Assembly (NCBI GenBank): GCA_020465985.1
Contig: JAANYP010004395.1
Location: 942,501-1,006,500, forward strand
Direction: 5' to 3'
Length of the DNA stretch: 64,000 nt
Source of the DNA: Centrapalus pauciflorus
Taxonomy: Eukaryota > Streptophyta > Magnoliopsida > Asterales > Asteraceae
The position numbers and the translations under genes were made by a program. Below the pieces are notes generated by a model. It worked only from the letters and a program-made list of their open reading frames with translations, was not told where the DNA came from and searched no databases. Below are positions 1-11,411 of this stretch, in pieces. The first letter of the stretch is position 1; each line of letters begins with the position of its first letter.

Positions 1-244
1 CCAAAATCTTATCACGTGACACTTCCACGTAAAACTCAATAATTGGTCCAACTCAATCATAATATTATAATCAACCCAATCACATAATTCCACGTCCCCG
101 TCCCAAAAGTGGGATGTTACACAAGAGTATATAAATATTTTTACAAATAAACATAAGATAAATAAAATTTTAATAAATAAATCTGATATATAAAAAAAAA
201 CATAAAGTAAATAAAGTTAAATATTCAAATTAGGATAATTCTAA
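1..244. other. AT-rich window edge, no gene seen
   Basis: No coding frame or RNA gene is visible. A moderately GC-richer piece ends near 120 with a GGGATGTTACAC-like string, which could be the edge of a repeat cut off by the window start. That is only an impression, because the other end is not visible. Confidence 0.3.
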
Positions 245-540
245 GGGTTTATTATGAAAAAAACCAATATGTTTTCACGTTTTTTGCGTTGTCGTCCCTC
301 CATGTTATTTTTTTCATAAAAACCTCAATTTTTTTTGATTTAGTGTAATTTGGATATTAGACCCCGGTTATATTTTGTGGACCGGATTTTTAAAAACTAA
401 AAAATCGGGTTCTAATGTCCAAATTTCACTAAACCAAAAATAAAAAAAATAACTTGAGGACTTTATGGAAAAAAAATAATATTGAGGAACGAAAACGTAA
501 AAAAACATGAAAACATGTTGGTTTTTTTCATAAAAAACCA
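245..540. mobile_element. MULE-type MITE, GGGTTTATTATG family, diverged copy
   Basis: The element starts GGGTTTATTATGAAAAAAACC and ends in the inverted version (GGTTTTTTTCATAAAAAACC), with matching inner arms that include an inverted CGTCCCTCCATGTTATTT-like block. The same family recurs at 24532-24837, where the flanking duplication is perfect. Here the flanks are only similar (TAATTCTAA on the left, TAATTTGAA on the right, 7 of 9), as expected for an older insertion. It has no coding capacity. The exact right end is uncertain by a base or two. Confidence 0.72.
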
Positions 541-1600
541 TAATTTGAATAATAAAACAAATATATTTAAAGAAATAAAAATATAATATTAATAATAAGT
601 TTTTAAAATTAACATTTTTAAAATTAAACATAAAGTAAAAATTATGTAAAGGATTAAAGTTGAAAATAAATTTCATAGTTGATGGACCAAATATGTTATT
701 GAGAATTAGGTAAACCGTCATTTAGAAAAAGTTACGAGGAAAATGAATCATTTTTCAAGTGAATAGTGTTTTGAGAGACCATTTATGTAATTTTTAAGGA
801 TGAGGAACTATATCCATATAATTTCAACCATGACCATTTATGTGATTTACTCTTTTTTTTTTTTTTTTTTTTTTTTTTCTTTTTTTAAATTAAACAGCAT
901 GTTAGAACTCAATGTTTTAATGAAAAAAGGTCTGATGATATGATATTATCTTAGACTAGAAATCTTTGGGAGGGAGGTTGCTTTAATAAAAACTAGTTTA
1001 TGACTCACATATTACGTGGATATTTTTAATAAAAATTATATATATGTAACATAATATTTATATTTTTCAAATAATGATATAAAATATGTTTTTTTATGTA
1101 AATAAAAGTTGTTCCTTATGATGCTTTAAACTTTTTATTTTTAATTCAATATAGATTAGTTTATATAAATTGAGATTTTAATTTGTTATAATGTAATACT
1201 TATATATTTCATTACAAAGTAATATTTATACTTAAAAATAATAGAGTGTATTTATCTTTTTGAAAATAATATATTCTTTTTATTTATAAAAAATACTTAT
1301 ATATTTCATCACAAAGTAATATTTGTATTTAAAATTTAATAATAAAAAAATGTTTTTTAAATCAATTATATAATTTTAGATGATCATTTTAGGTAAATTA
1401 GAGGTTATATTAGAAAGTATTTAAAATCTTTTAATTATATTAGTAATCTTTTAATTTCTTTTTAAATCAATTATATTAATTAATTGAAAGAGTTATATTA
1501 GGCAAAATAAGCGGAAATAAACGAAAGAGACTTGACACATATTATTTTGCTTTATTAGCTGAAAACTTTTAAATATCGGTGAAACTTACCGACGTTATGC
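541..1600. other. AT-rich spacer upstream of RPT3
   Basis: No gene is seen. The stretch holds a long T tract near 853-878 and short AT-rich repeats; an ATATATTTCATYACAAAGTAATATTT-like phrase occurs twice (about 1201 and 1292). The promoter of the downstream proteasome gene must lie at its right end, but I see no clear TATA box. Confidence 0.5.
853..878. repeat. poly(T) tract
   Basis: An essentially uninterrupted run of T follows TTTACTC. It is a simple mononucleotide repeat and may be the tail of a retroposed sequence on the minus strand, but no retroposon body was recognised. Confidence 0.8.
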
Positions 1601-1696
1601 TGAAGTACTCCTCAAGAAATCGTTGATATTGTCATTTCTCCGGTATTCCCTGTTCAAATACTCACAAATCTCAATCCACGCCACACCCGAACAACA

Positions 1697-4600
1697 ATGG
1701 CAGCAACGATGGTTCTCGACCCTAAACCCTCGTCGTCTTCCCCACCGCCAACCCTCCCCACGCCCTATTCCACCATAGACACCATCCTCACCGACTCCGA
1801 CGACGATCTCTACACTCGCCTCAAATCCCTTGAGCGTCAAATCGAGTTCATCGAGATTCAAGAAGAATATGTCAAAGATGAGCAGAAAAACCTCAAACGA
1901 GAACTGTTGAGGTCGCAAGAGGAGGTTAAGCGGATCCAATCGGTGCCGCTCGTGATTGGCCAATTCATGGAGATGATCGATCAGAATAACGGCATCGTCG
2001 GCTCCACTACGGGTTCTAATTACTATGTTAGGATTTTGAGTACGATTAACCGTGAGCTATTGAAACCTTCGGCATCCGTAGCTTTGCACCGCCATTCTAA
2101 TGCTCTCGTTGATGTGTTGCCACCAGAGGCTGATTCGAGCATATCGCTTCTTAGCCAGTCTGAGAAACCAGATGTCACCTATAACGTGAGTATATCTTTC
2201 CAGGAATATTTAATATTGAGTATTTGTTTTGAGGGTTTGGGTGAACGAATATTAGCTTAGGGTTTCGGTTTCCTATATTAGGGTTCGGTGAAACGCAATT
2301 CCTTAGAACCGTAGTGCGTGTCGACGAGAAATTTGATATTTTTTTCGGTAGTGCCTACATACAAATATGAAATATCATTGGATCATTGATGTATTTTGAT
2401 AGTAGGAACTAGGAAGGGGATCTGGGAAACCCTAATTTAATTTAGAAATATAATTTGGATTAGTTTGTAGGACTGTAGACATCTTAACCCATCTAAAGCT
2501 ATTTAGGGATTGTGGTTATACTCTTATTGGAAGCTGCCAGTGTACAGGGGTTTACGTTGGAAAATCGACTCCAATTGATCACTCATAACTGGATAACAAC
2601 TAATGTGCCACGGTGAATGAGTGCTTAAATGTTGGTCGATAAAGTAGTGAATTTAACACTTATAGAACAAACATAACATACATGTTCCTCATCAATATAG
2701 TCGGTAATTCCTTAATTGCCAATGTCTTTTGGTGGTCAATGTACTCTGTTTTTATGGTCCTTAAATGTTAAAAGCTTGTTAGTTGTGTGAGCATGCTTTC
2801 GGTTTCGATTTTGTATACAAATTAGATTAGATTACCTTAGAACTAAAAATTATTTTATAGGTTGCTACAACAGAACAGCTTCATCATGTTGGGTGGTATA
2901 GTAAGTCCAAGTCCACTATGCCTGACTGTGGCACTGTACTCTTGTGAAGCTGACCAGACTGACTTGAATTTTGCCTTCTTTATAAAGCACGTATCTAGGC
3001 ATGTCGCATTCATACATGTTAATAGCCAACAGTTCTATTAAGGCACTCCTGTTCCCGCATTAGTTCTTACTTCTTTTCAGTTTGCAAAACCCACTACCCT
3101 GCAATAGGTCTACTTTTAAGGGTAATAAACTTATAGAACAGAAGATTTGTTTATTATGCCAAACGAGACACCTGATCCTTCTCGTCAATTAGGTTATTGT
3201 GAAAAGATCGACACAGAACTACACATGAATCTGGGAGATAAGATCAGATCAGGTCATCAGGCAGTAATTAAGATATATGTGGCATATAGTTTGGTTGATA
3301 GTATGATTGAATGGACTTTCTTTAATGTAAATATAGTCCTTGCTAAATAAGATTTCTGTAACGTAACAATGTCTACTTAGAGACAGTGTATGAAGTATGT
3401 AATGATTTTGTTGTCCAAAAGCTTCAAAATATTATTTGTGCACTTAAGATCTATCTTCTATTTTACATCCTCATATTTGCCTTTGCTAATATGTTATTCA
3501 TCAATTGTCATTTCAGGAAGCCAGAACCCTGCAATTCTTATGTGTTTGTACAAGTGTTATATGAAGTTCAATATCTAAGAGAATTTACTGTCTATATATT
3601 CTTTCACCTTTTTGACTTTTATATTGACACTTAAACATCTTGTGTTTTTGTCTTGATGTTGGAGCCTTAGAGGTGTGCTAGTGTAATTTGCAAGGTTAAC
3701 CTTATGCAGAATGTTGTTTTTGTTGTGTGATGTCACCTAATATCTGATTTAGTTTAAGCTGCATTACACACACAAAGTGGATAATGTCATATGGTCAACA
3801 AGAAGTAGCAAAATAGTATTGCGGGCATGTGACAAGTCTGCCTCCGTCAAAATATGAAAGTGGGTTAATGCGGATCACATTTTACTGATAACGGGTCAAA
3901 GAAAAATGGTCATTCTGATCGATATAACCCTGCTAAATATCAAGCGGGCAGGGATGATTTATTTGGGTATCCATCACGCAATCAGTAGAGTTGATGAAGA
4001 TATTGTATTTTAGGCTCTCAGATTTATTTATTGAATCAATAACATGTCCATATTGGATATGGCTTTGCTCGTTAATAAGTTGCTTTGACCTTAATGGTTC
4101 CAATGTAGTTAGCAGACTAATTTATCCCGAAAATTTTAGGATATTGGAGGCTGTGACATTCAAAAGCAGGAGATACGAGAAGCTGTTGAGTTACCTTTGA
4201 CTCATCATGAATTGTACAAACAGATAGGAATAGATCCTCCTCGTGGTGTTTTGCTATATGGTCCTCCTGGCACAGGGAAGACGATGCTTGCCAAAGCCGT
4301 GGCGAATCACACTACAGCAGCCTTTATTAGAGTGGTTGGCTCAGAATTTGTTCAAAAGTATTTGGGCGAGGTATTCTTCTAATGCTGGTGCTTAAGCTGC
4401 TTTTAGTAAGACCATCTTTCTAATTTTGAACTGAAATGTTGACTGTGCGACCTCCAACTTCTATTTTCAAAATATACTACCTTATTCCAATAATAAATAA
4501 GCCTTTTATTATTTGTTTCGTGCTTTATGTAGGGGCCGAGAATGGTTCGTGATGTCTTCCGCCTTGCCAAAGAAAATGCACCTGCAATAATATTTATTGA

Positions 4601-5732
4601 CGAGGTAGATGCAATAGCTACTGCCAGGTTTGATGCTCAGACTGGAGCGGATAGAGAGGTGCAGCGAATTCTCATGGAACTGTTAAATCAGGTGAACCAT
4701 TTGCCATTAAATTGACAATTTATGTATGGGTGGTCTTGTTGAATGTTTAACTATGTATCTGTGTTTTAAAAAGCGCGCCTCAGGCTCAGTGAGGCGCGAG
4801 GCTCATTGAGGCTCAAAGCCTTGCGCAACACACGCTGTTGCGAGCGCCTCCTTGTTAGTTTCATTAAATTTGGCCCAGAAAAGAAGAAAATGAGTCCCTC
4901 CTTGATTAATTGTTAAAGTAATTCAAATTTGTATAGAAGATTGTGTATATTTTCTATATTTGGGTATTCTATTTATTTTTTATTTTACATTTTCAGTTTT
5001 AAAGTAGTATTAATGTGTTACTATATATGAATTATAATACCTAAACAAGTGCGCCTCGTGTACGTGATGCGCGCGCCTCACGTCGCACCTCACGCCTCGG
5101 GCTTCAGAACCCTTTTCGCAACGGTGCGCCTTGCGCTTTTTAAAACCAAGCTATGTATATAGTATTGTTCTTGGGATTTATGAAGCCATTGATTTTGGGT
5201 GCGGCAGATGGATGGGTTTGACCAAACAGTGAATGTGAAAGTCATAATGGCAACTAACCGAGCTGATACTTTGGACCCCGCACTTCTTCGTCCTGGCAGG
5301 CTCGATCGCAAGATTGAATTCCCTTTGCCTGATAGACGACAAAAAAGACTTGTTTTTCAGGTGAGATTTTAGGGAGTCTTTATTGTATATTATATCTTAA
5401 GTTCTTCCTAAGATGGGGAACTGTGTGTAGGTTTGCACTGCTAAAATGAATCTGAGTGATGAAGTTGACTTGGAAGATTATGTTTCTCGACCTGACAAGA
5501 TCAGTGCTGCGGAGGTAACTTGGTGTTACTGAAGAGTGAAGAGTTTACGGAACCTCTTTCTTTGCATTATATGATTTTTTTTAATGATGACGTACAGATA
5601 GCAGCAATTTGTCAAGAAGCGGGTATGCATGCGGTGCGCAAGAACAGGTATGTTATTCTTCCAAAGGACTTTGAGAAGGGGTACAGAACCAATGTAAAGA
5701 AGCCGGACACCGACTTTGATTTCTACAAGTAA
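1697..5732 (+). CDS. RPT3: 26S proteasome regulatory AAA-ATPase subunit RPT3 (6B), six exons
   Basis: Exons are 1697-2185, 4140-4370, 4533-4691, 5208-5360, 5431-5514 and 5598-5732; all introns are GT-AG. The 416-aa product is an ATPase of the 19S base ring that unfolds ubiquitinated proteins and opens the 20S gate. Visible parts are an acidic Ser/Pro-rich N-terminus, a coiled coil (about 36-80), an OB-type region, and an AAA domain from DIGG (164). The AAA domain has Walker A GPPGTGKT (204-211), Walker B IIFIDEVD (259-266), sensor N310 and arginine fingers near 321-324. The C-terminal tripeptide FYK fits the HbYX motif that docks into the 20S ring. The start ATG has a good plant context (AACAATGGC) and the length matches the family (about 408 aa in Arabidopsis, from memory). 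All exon lengths are multiples of three, so every intron is phase 0. Intron 1 is long (1954 bp) and intron 3 carries a transposon. All key catalytic residues are present. Confidence 0.97.
4759..5150. mobile_element. hAT-type MITE inside RPT3 intron 3
   Basis: This 392-bp GC-rich insertion is flanked by a perfect 8-bp duplication, CTATGTAT (4751-4758 and 5151-5158). Its ends are inverted: CTGTGTTTTAAAAAGCGC on the left, and the reverse complement of the right end reads CTTGGTTTTAAAAAGCGC. The outer arms are rich in GCGCCTC/GAGGCGC motifs around an AT-rich core. The 8-bp duplication points to the hAT superfamily. It has no coding capacity. Removing it and one duplication would leave an intron of about 116 bp, close in size to introns 2, 4 and 5. 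Confidence 0.9.
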
Positions 5733-5972
5733 TCCACTCAACGTTACCTGCTTTCGAGACGGTTATGACTTGTGGGACGAAGAAATCCTTGTTTGATATT
5801 AATTCAAAAAGTTTGTAACAGTGTTAGAAAATAGGGACATGGACCATGATTTATATCTATTGTATTTCTGTCTTTCATCAAATGCCATGCTCTGCATAAG
5901 ATTGGAGACAATACCATGGGAACATTAATTAATTAATAATGCATGAAGTTTGATATGAGAGGTTTTTTTTTC
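5733..5972 (+). other. RPT3 3' untranslated region and downstream flank
   Basis: This sequence follows the RPT3 stop codon directly. It is AT-rich and without a reading frame. The 3' end of the mRNA probably lies within the first 150-200 bases, but no single poly(A) signal stands out. Confidence 0.5.
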
Positions 5973-6155
5973 GGATGCTACTTCATGCACCATACTCTAC
6001 AACAAATAATATTTAGGTTAATTAACCTGCATTACTTTCAATGAAAAATAGGAACCATACATTCAATCATAAACAACAATTTAGTTAAATTATAGGTCAA
6101 AATTATAGGTTATGGTGGATGAGAAATTAGGGTATGGTGCATGAGAAAAAGTTTT
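5973..6155. mobile_element. Short MULE-type MITE, GGATGCTACTTCAT family, copy 1
   Basis: It is homologous along its length to the element at 62346-62525. It starts GGATGCTACTTCATGCACC and ends with the inverted GGTGCATGAG. The flanks end in TTTTTTTTC on both sides, which would make a 9-bp duplication, but the right side is a longer T run so the right boundary is uncertain by several bases. It has no coding capacity. Confidence 0.68.
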
Positions 6156-6164
6156 TTTTTTTTC

Positions 6165-7240
6165 AACCAGTCATTACAAGGTGTTTACGATGATGTCAGT
6201 GGCAGGTGATGTTGAGACTAGAAATATAATTGAAGACAAAATGGGAGTTCATCTTGGGTATATGATCCTTTTTTTATTGGAATGCAAGCAACTTTATTAT
6301 GTATATAGATAGCCATAGGGTGTTATTATTTACACAGCTTAAGCAGGGCATTTAGCACTAAAAGGAAGAGAAAAATGTATGTTTAGAATTCTGTCTCAAC
6401 CCAACCCAACCCCTGTCATTATATCCTTTCCTATTTGACTTGCTTCTTTACTCTTATCATTGCAAAGTCGTATATGAAGGACATGTTTTACACACAATTT
6501 CGAGCTTTTACAAGTTTAAGGTTTTCGTTTCAAAAATAAGTCTCTATTACATTATAAGTTTGGATATTGGATTGTCTTTATGTTGTTTTGAGCACATTTT
6601 GAGGTCTTCTGTTATTGGGTTTAGGTCGTATTATTTTTCAAATATATGGATATGATATATGAACCTTTTTTTTCTTCAGTTTTTCATTTTAATATGGTAT
6701 ATTTTTATATGATTAATATGAAAAATCTAATCAGGTTTCATTTTTATAGAAAAACTGGGTTTTATGTAAAAATATATATGTGTTAAAATGGAAAAATTGA
6801 AATCATATCGATACATTAAAACCTAGACACTTTTGTTATTTAACGGGACCTGTAGCTGAAACTTGGGTTAGGCTGGTCATAGAAGTCAGAACAGAAGTCA
6901 GCAACAAGGTCCAAGAAAAGTTCAATATGACAGAGAGAGGACACATCGTATGGACCATAAACAAATAAATAAAAAAAGCAGAAATTAATTACTTGACAAA
7001 TGACCATTTTCTTTTTTGGTGTCGTCTTGTATTGTATTGTAGTTGTCATTTTCTTTTCCTTTTTCTTTTATGCTTTGTTGGTCTCATTTTCTTATTATCT
7101 AATATGACTGACTTAGACTAATTACTAATTTATCTTTCCTGAGTTTTTTTTTTCTCTACAAACCAGCCCCGGAAATTGTTATGTTTCTGAGGAATATTCG
7201 TCCCATTTAGAAAATTTTTTTTATTTGTCAAAAAGATCCT
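6165..7240. other. Spacer without recognisable genes
   Basis: AT-rich sequence with only short chance reading frames, low-complexity in amino acids. No RNA gene or delimited transposon was found. Confidence 0.5.
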
Positions 7241-7250
7241 TTCTTTGTAA

Positions 7251-7767
7251 GGGATAACTACGTAAAAAAAACCCCAAACTTGTCCGGTTTTTGTGATTAA
7301 AACCCCAAATCATTTTTCGTTGCATAGAAAACCCCGAACTTACTAAAAGTTCATAAATTAAGGTTTTATTAATGGGTAACCGGTTGAAACAGCTATTAAT
7401 CCTACGTGGACCGGTAAATAACCTACGTCGAATAAATTTTAATTGTTGAAACCGTTTGCCAATAATTACACATCATTTAAACCCCGTTGATAATTTTTAA
7501 TTGTACTTTTTAAACAGAAATACATCATCAACGGAGTTTAAATGATGTGTAATATTTGGCAACCGGTGTCAACAATTAAAATTTATGTCACGTAAGTTAT
7601 TTACCAGTCCACGTAGGATTTAAAAACCGGTTTCAACCGGTTACCCATTGATAAAACCTTGATTTGCTGATTTGTAGTTAGTTGGGGGTTTTTTATGCAA
7701 CGGAAAATGGTTTGGGGTTTTAATCACAAAAAACTGACAAGTTGGTGGTTTTTTGCGCAATTATCCC
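7251..7767. mobile_element. MULE-type fold-back MITE with 10-bp duplication
   Basis: A 517-bp palindromic element bounded by a perfect 10-bp duplication TTCTTTGTAA (7241-7250 and 7768-7777). Its ends read GGGATAACTACG and, inverted, GGGATAATTGCG. The arms are long: runs such as AAAACCCCAAA, AACCGGTTGAAAC and ACACATCATTTAAAC recur inverted in the other half, so nearly the whole element can fold on itself. A duplication of 9-11 bp is typical of Mutator-like elements. No transposase is encoded. Confidence 0.9.
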
Positions 7768-7777
7768 TTCTTTGTAA

Positions 7778-8110
7778 TGTAGACGATTTGGATTTGAAAT
7801 AGCCAAATAGGCATTTGGGTTCGCATCTATTTTGGTTGTAACTTGGCCATTTGCCAAAAATTTGGTTTTAACTTGGCCATTTGTCAAAGATAAAAGTATA
7901 TCGAACTCATGTGAAGTTTTATCATGAGCGGATGCCACTGCTTTCTAAGTGAATGGTTTTCATCACTTGATTTTTAAAAGTTGATTCGGATGAGTTTATC
8001 TTTTTCATCAATGTGTTTTTTTTTTATTAAAACAACCCATTAGCATCTTACAAAAAATATATATAAATATTTGCTTATTTTCCTATTGAATTCATGTCAT
8101 TTGGAAAGAG
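7778..8110. other. AT-rich spacer
   Basis: No gene. An AACTTGGCCATTTG phrase occurs twice within about 40 bp (7841-7880), a small tandem duplication. Confidence 0.45.
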
Positions 8111-8289
8111 AGGTGATTTGTACATAACATCTTTTCTTCATACATAACAATTTCACATTAATAGACTATTCTACTCTCAATATTATTTTTATCAACTTTA
8201 CATTTTATCCTTTTATAGTAAGGGTAAAATAATATAATTTATATAGAATTGTTATGTATGGAGAAAATGTGTTTTTGTACAAATCACCT
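8111..8289. mobile_element. Short inverted-repeat element, probable MITE
   Basis: It starts AGGTGATTTGTACATAACAT and ends with the inverted TACAAATCACCT; the inner pair CATACATAACAATT / AATTGTTATGTATG is also inverted. A clear target-site duplication was not found, so the class is unassigned. Confidence 0.6.
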
Positions 8290-8707
8290 TCCTTTTTGTT
8301 AATTTATTAATTATTCCCTTTAGTTTCGAATTAATCATTGCTAGCTATTTTAGACTTTTTGGGTATGGTCGAATACATAGACTTATTATGTATGATTATA
8401 TATGGATGTTTGAATGGTATTTGACAATATTCTTTTGGTAAGCGGAAAACAAGACAAATACGTTTAAGACATTATCATTACTATTATTTAACAATATATA
8501 AAATAATTTATTCCAAAGCCAGGGACTAAAAGCCAATCTTAACCACTTTTTAACCACTACATGCATCCTTCGATCATCTACATTCTACAATATCATATTA
8601 ATTATTTATGCTAACATTCCTCTCTTATATAAATAATAATTAATTAACAAATAATGCATCTTTCTTTTCCGTTTTAATTGTAATTTTTTAAAGAAAAAAA
8701 CAAGTAC

Positions 8708-8710
<3 letters not shown>

Positions 8711-8802
<92 letters not shown>
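8711..8802. repeat. (TC)46 microsatellite
   Basis: A perfect dinucleotide TC run of about 92 bases, followed by AAACACAC. It is the longest perfect CT tract in the window. Confidence 0.98.
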
Positions 8803-8805
<3 letters not shown>

Positions 8806-10697
8806 CACACATGCATATAGTCATTATCAAACATCATTATTTTGGATATATTGTTATCCAAATTATTTATAGAGTTTAAAATAATGATGTTAAGAATTTA
8901 TAAATACAAAACGCATGAAAAATGATCAAAATTGCCCCAAAATATGTTTTAGGCATCAAACACTAAATTATATTTATTTTAGGCAACCAATAAGTTGTGT
9001 CACCGTAGTCCATAGTAGATCTAAAATTGTGTCAAAAGGAAACGTGTACTGTCACCATCTCAAACAAAACTAAAAAGTTTTACATTTCACCAGCAAAATA
9101 TCATTATTACACATCTACTTTTAGAATCATGGTTATCTAAAATAGAAACGACTTAAAGTTCATTACGTATTAATGACTCTTAAATTATTGGTTTCCCAAA
9201 ATAGAATATCTATGCATTTTTTTCAAATTTATAACATTTGTTGAAACACACACCAATAATAACTAGAAATTTAAATATGCAAGATGGCCCCTCAATTCAA
9301 ATTTAGAGGATATAATTAAATATCATTAAGGAAAGTTAAGTATAAGTGTGATAAACCTTTTTTCTTATCGTTTTTCCGGGACATTTTAGTGAATAAAACT
9401 TTTTTTATATTGTTGCCTTCCAAAAAAAAAAACCATTTTATGTATCTTATAGTTTCATAATTAAATTTAATTTCACTTTAATAACGTAGCATAATTGATC
9501 TGAATAGTTCAATATGAATACATGATTATAGCAAGGAAATTGATTGATGTGCCAAAAGTGTTCTCTTATGTAGATGTGTGCGGTTTGATCTCTACCAAAA
9601 AAGGTGCTAACTACTAATATTAATCGTTCAAAAAAAATGTGTCTAAAACATATTTTTAAGAATGTGATAAATGAGGGACCATCGTCAATTACTGAATAAA
9701 TACGTATATCATTATGTACTCTTATAATAATTTGGAAAAAGGAACAAAGGAAACATATAAACAACTATGGTACATGTAAATTTTATAAACCAATACTAAA
9801 AACAATATTGGTGTAAAACAACCGATTTTATCAATATATGATAAAAATTTTAAATTATGACCACCAATAGAAGATATGCATGGATGGAATATATAATGAA
9901 CATTTGTTTTCTAACAAATTTCATAAACATCATATTTCTTACAATATTTAAATCCATAATTTTAGGGTAATAACAATGCTTACTAATGGTTGCCTTGATC
10001 ACCAAAGTTTAAAACATAAAAACTAACTATTTATAAATTTTAATTGATAATTCATAAATGAAATTTTTTCAAAGGCTTGTTTGTTGAAGAAATAAAACAT
10101 GCAGACGAAAAAATTGATATTTTAAGAATTTAAAGAAGCATTTGATACGATAGAATGTAATCGTTTATAAAGAATGTAATCGTATATGATTTATAAATTT
10201 TATTTATCAAGATCTCAATAAAAATGAACTGAGAATTATTCGTATGGTAACCTTTATTTCCCCCCTTTAATTGTCAAAATGTAGGTATCAAGATGACGGA
10301 AAAAATAATGAGGGTTCCATTTTTCAGTAAAAAACAATAAAGAATCAAACTTATAAAGCTAGATAATTTTATTTTTTTGATTCCAAGATACCAAACATAC
10401 GTTAACTAGTTATAATACCATTGTTACATAAGAATACAAGACTAATTCATGTATTGAAATTTTTGTATTGTACTGTTGACGTGAAATATTTTTTGCCGAA
10501 TGAATTCATGTGTCACTCTTTGATGACAAAAAGAATATATGCAAAATAATCATTTAATCAAACATTGCGTTGAAGTATTATAAAGATATAAGTTGTCATC
10601 TTTCTTACTATTAGGGAAAAAAAAAGATTTCTGAAATGAACATTTTGGTTAGTGAAAAATGAGGCCTCACAGATTTAATATTCCAAAAATAATTGGA
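8803..10697. other. AT-rich spacer, nothing recognised
   Basis: Both strands show only short frames with low-complexity residues. No splice-supported gene, RNA gene or bounded transposon was found by eye. Confidence 0.45.
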
Positions 10698-10706
10698 ATA
10701 TACATA

Positions 10707-11013
10707 AGACTTAAGTATCATTTTGACAATTTAACTTTTAAATTTGTCTCGTTTAGCCACTAAACTATTTTTTGTCTTGATTTAGCCACTAAACTTTAGT
10801 TTTTTTAATTTGGGGAAAATGAATAAAACTAATGGCTAAAACGATACAAACTATGATAATTTAGTGACTAAATCGGAAAATTTTCAGTGGTTCGGTAAAA
10901 AGAAAGTTTGGGGATACAAAATATAGTTCAGTGATTAAATCGAGACAAAAAATAGTTTAATGGTTAAATCAAAAAAAATTCTGAAGTTTGTAGGATCAAA
11001 ATAACACTTAACC
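10707..11013. mobile_element. MULE-type MITE, TTTAGCCACTAAAC family, copy with intact duplication
   Basis: A 307-bp element between perfect 9-bp duplications ATATACATA (10698-10706 and 11014-11022). The left end reads AGACTTAAGTATCATTTTGA; the right end inverted reads GGTTAAGTGTTATTTTGAT. The body repeats the phrase TTTAGCCACTAAACTATTTT in one orientation and then in the other. Two relatives lie at 62578-62900 and 62995-63280. It has no coding capacity. Confidence 0.88.
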
Positions 11014-11254
11014 ATATACATAATTACTTTAGTAGCACTACATGCCCAAAAAAATAAAATAAAAGGAGTTGGTAGATAATTTTATAGTAAAGGACTTAAT
11101 GGTAATTATAAGTAAGTTGGTTAAAACGTAATTGTTTCAAAGTGTTGGAACATTTTATTCAATTATTCATGCATGTTCTCAACCCCCAATTCTAAAGGTG
11201 GTTCAAGGGTTGCTCTCAATGGGACCATTCATACAAGGGTAGGCTTTCTCTAAT

Positions 11255-11411
11255 CCATATTATATATTTGAATAATCTGATATCCGGTTTGCAGATAATC
11301 CAAAATTGGAATTATTCGAAAATCGGATGGTAAATTTTATGTATCCGGTTTTTGAATTATTTGAATTTTGGATATCCAAAAATCGGATAATCCGAAAATG
11401 AACATCCCTAT
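11255..11411. mobile_element. Truncated hAT-type MITE (TAGGGATG family) fragment
   Basis: The right side ends AACATCCCTA, the inverted TAGGGATG end seen in the complete element at 25802-26642, and the interior repeats AATCGGATAATCCG-like phrases. No matching left end or duplication is visible, so this is a remnant. Confidence 0.5.

Noticed and set aside
368..721. 117-codon open frame on the minus strand
   Set aside because: It overlaps the GGGTTTATTATG MITE and is almost all Phe/Tyr/Asn/Lys from AT-rich DNA; no domain and no leader-like context.
1595..1963. 122-codon minus-strand frame
   Set aside because: Antisense shadow of RPT3 exon 1.
3147..3634. Short frames in RPT3 intron 1
   Set aside because: They lie in the intron, lack homology to RPT3 and lack clear splice support.
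8711..8802. Possible regulatory GAGA-type element
   Set aside because: A perfect long TC run with no nearby gene is more simply a microsatellite.
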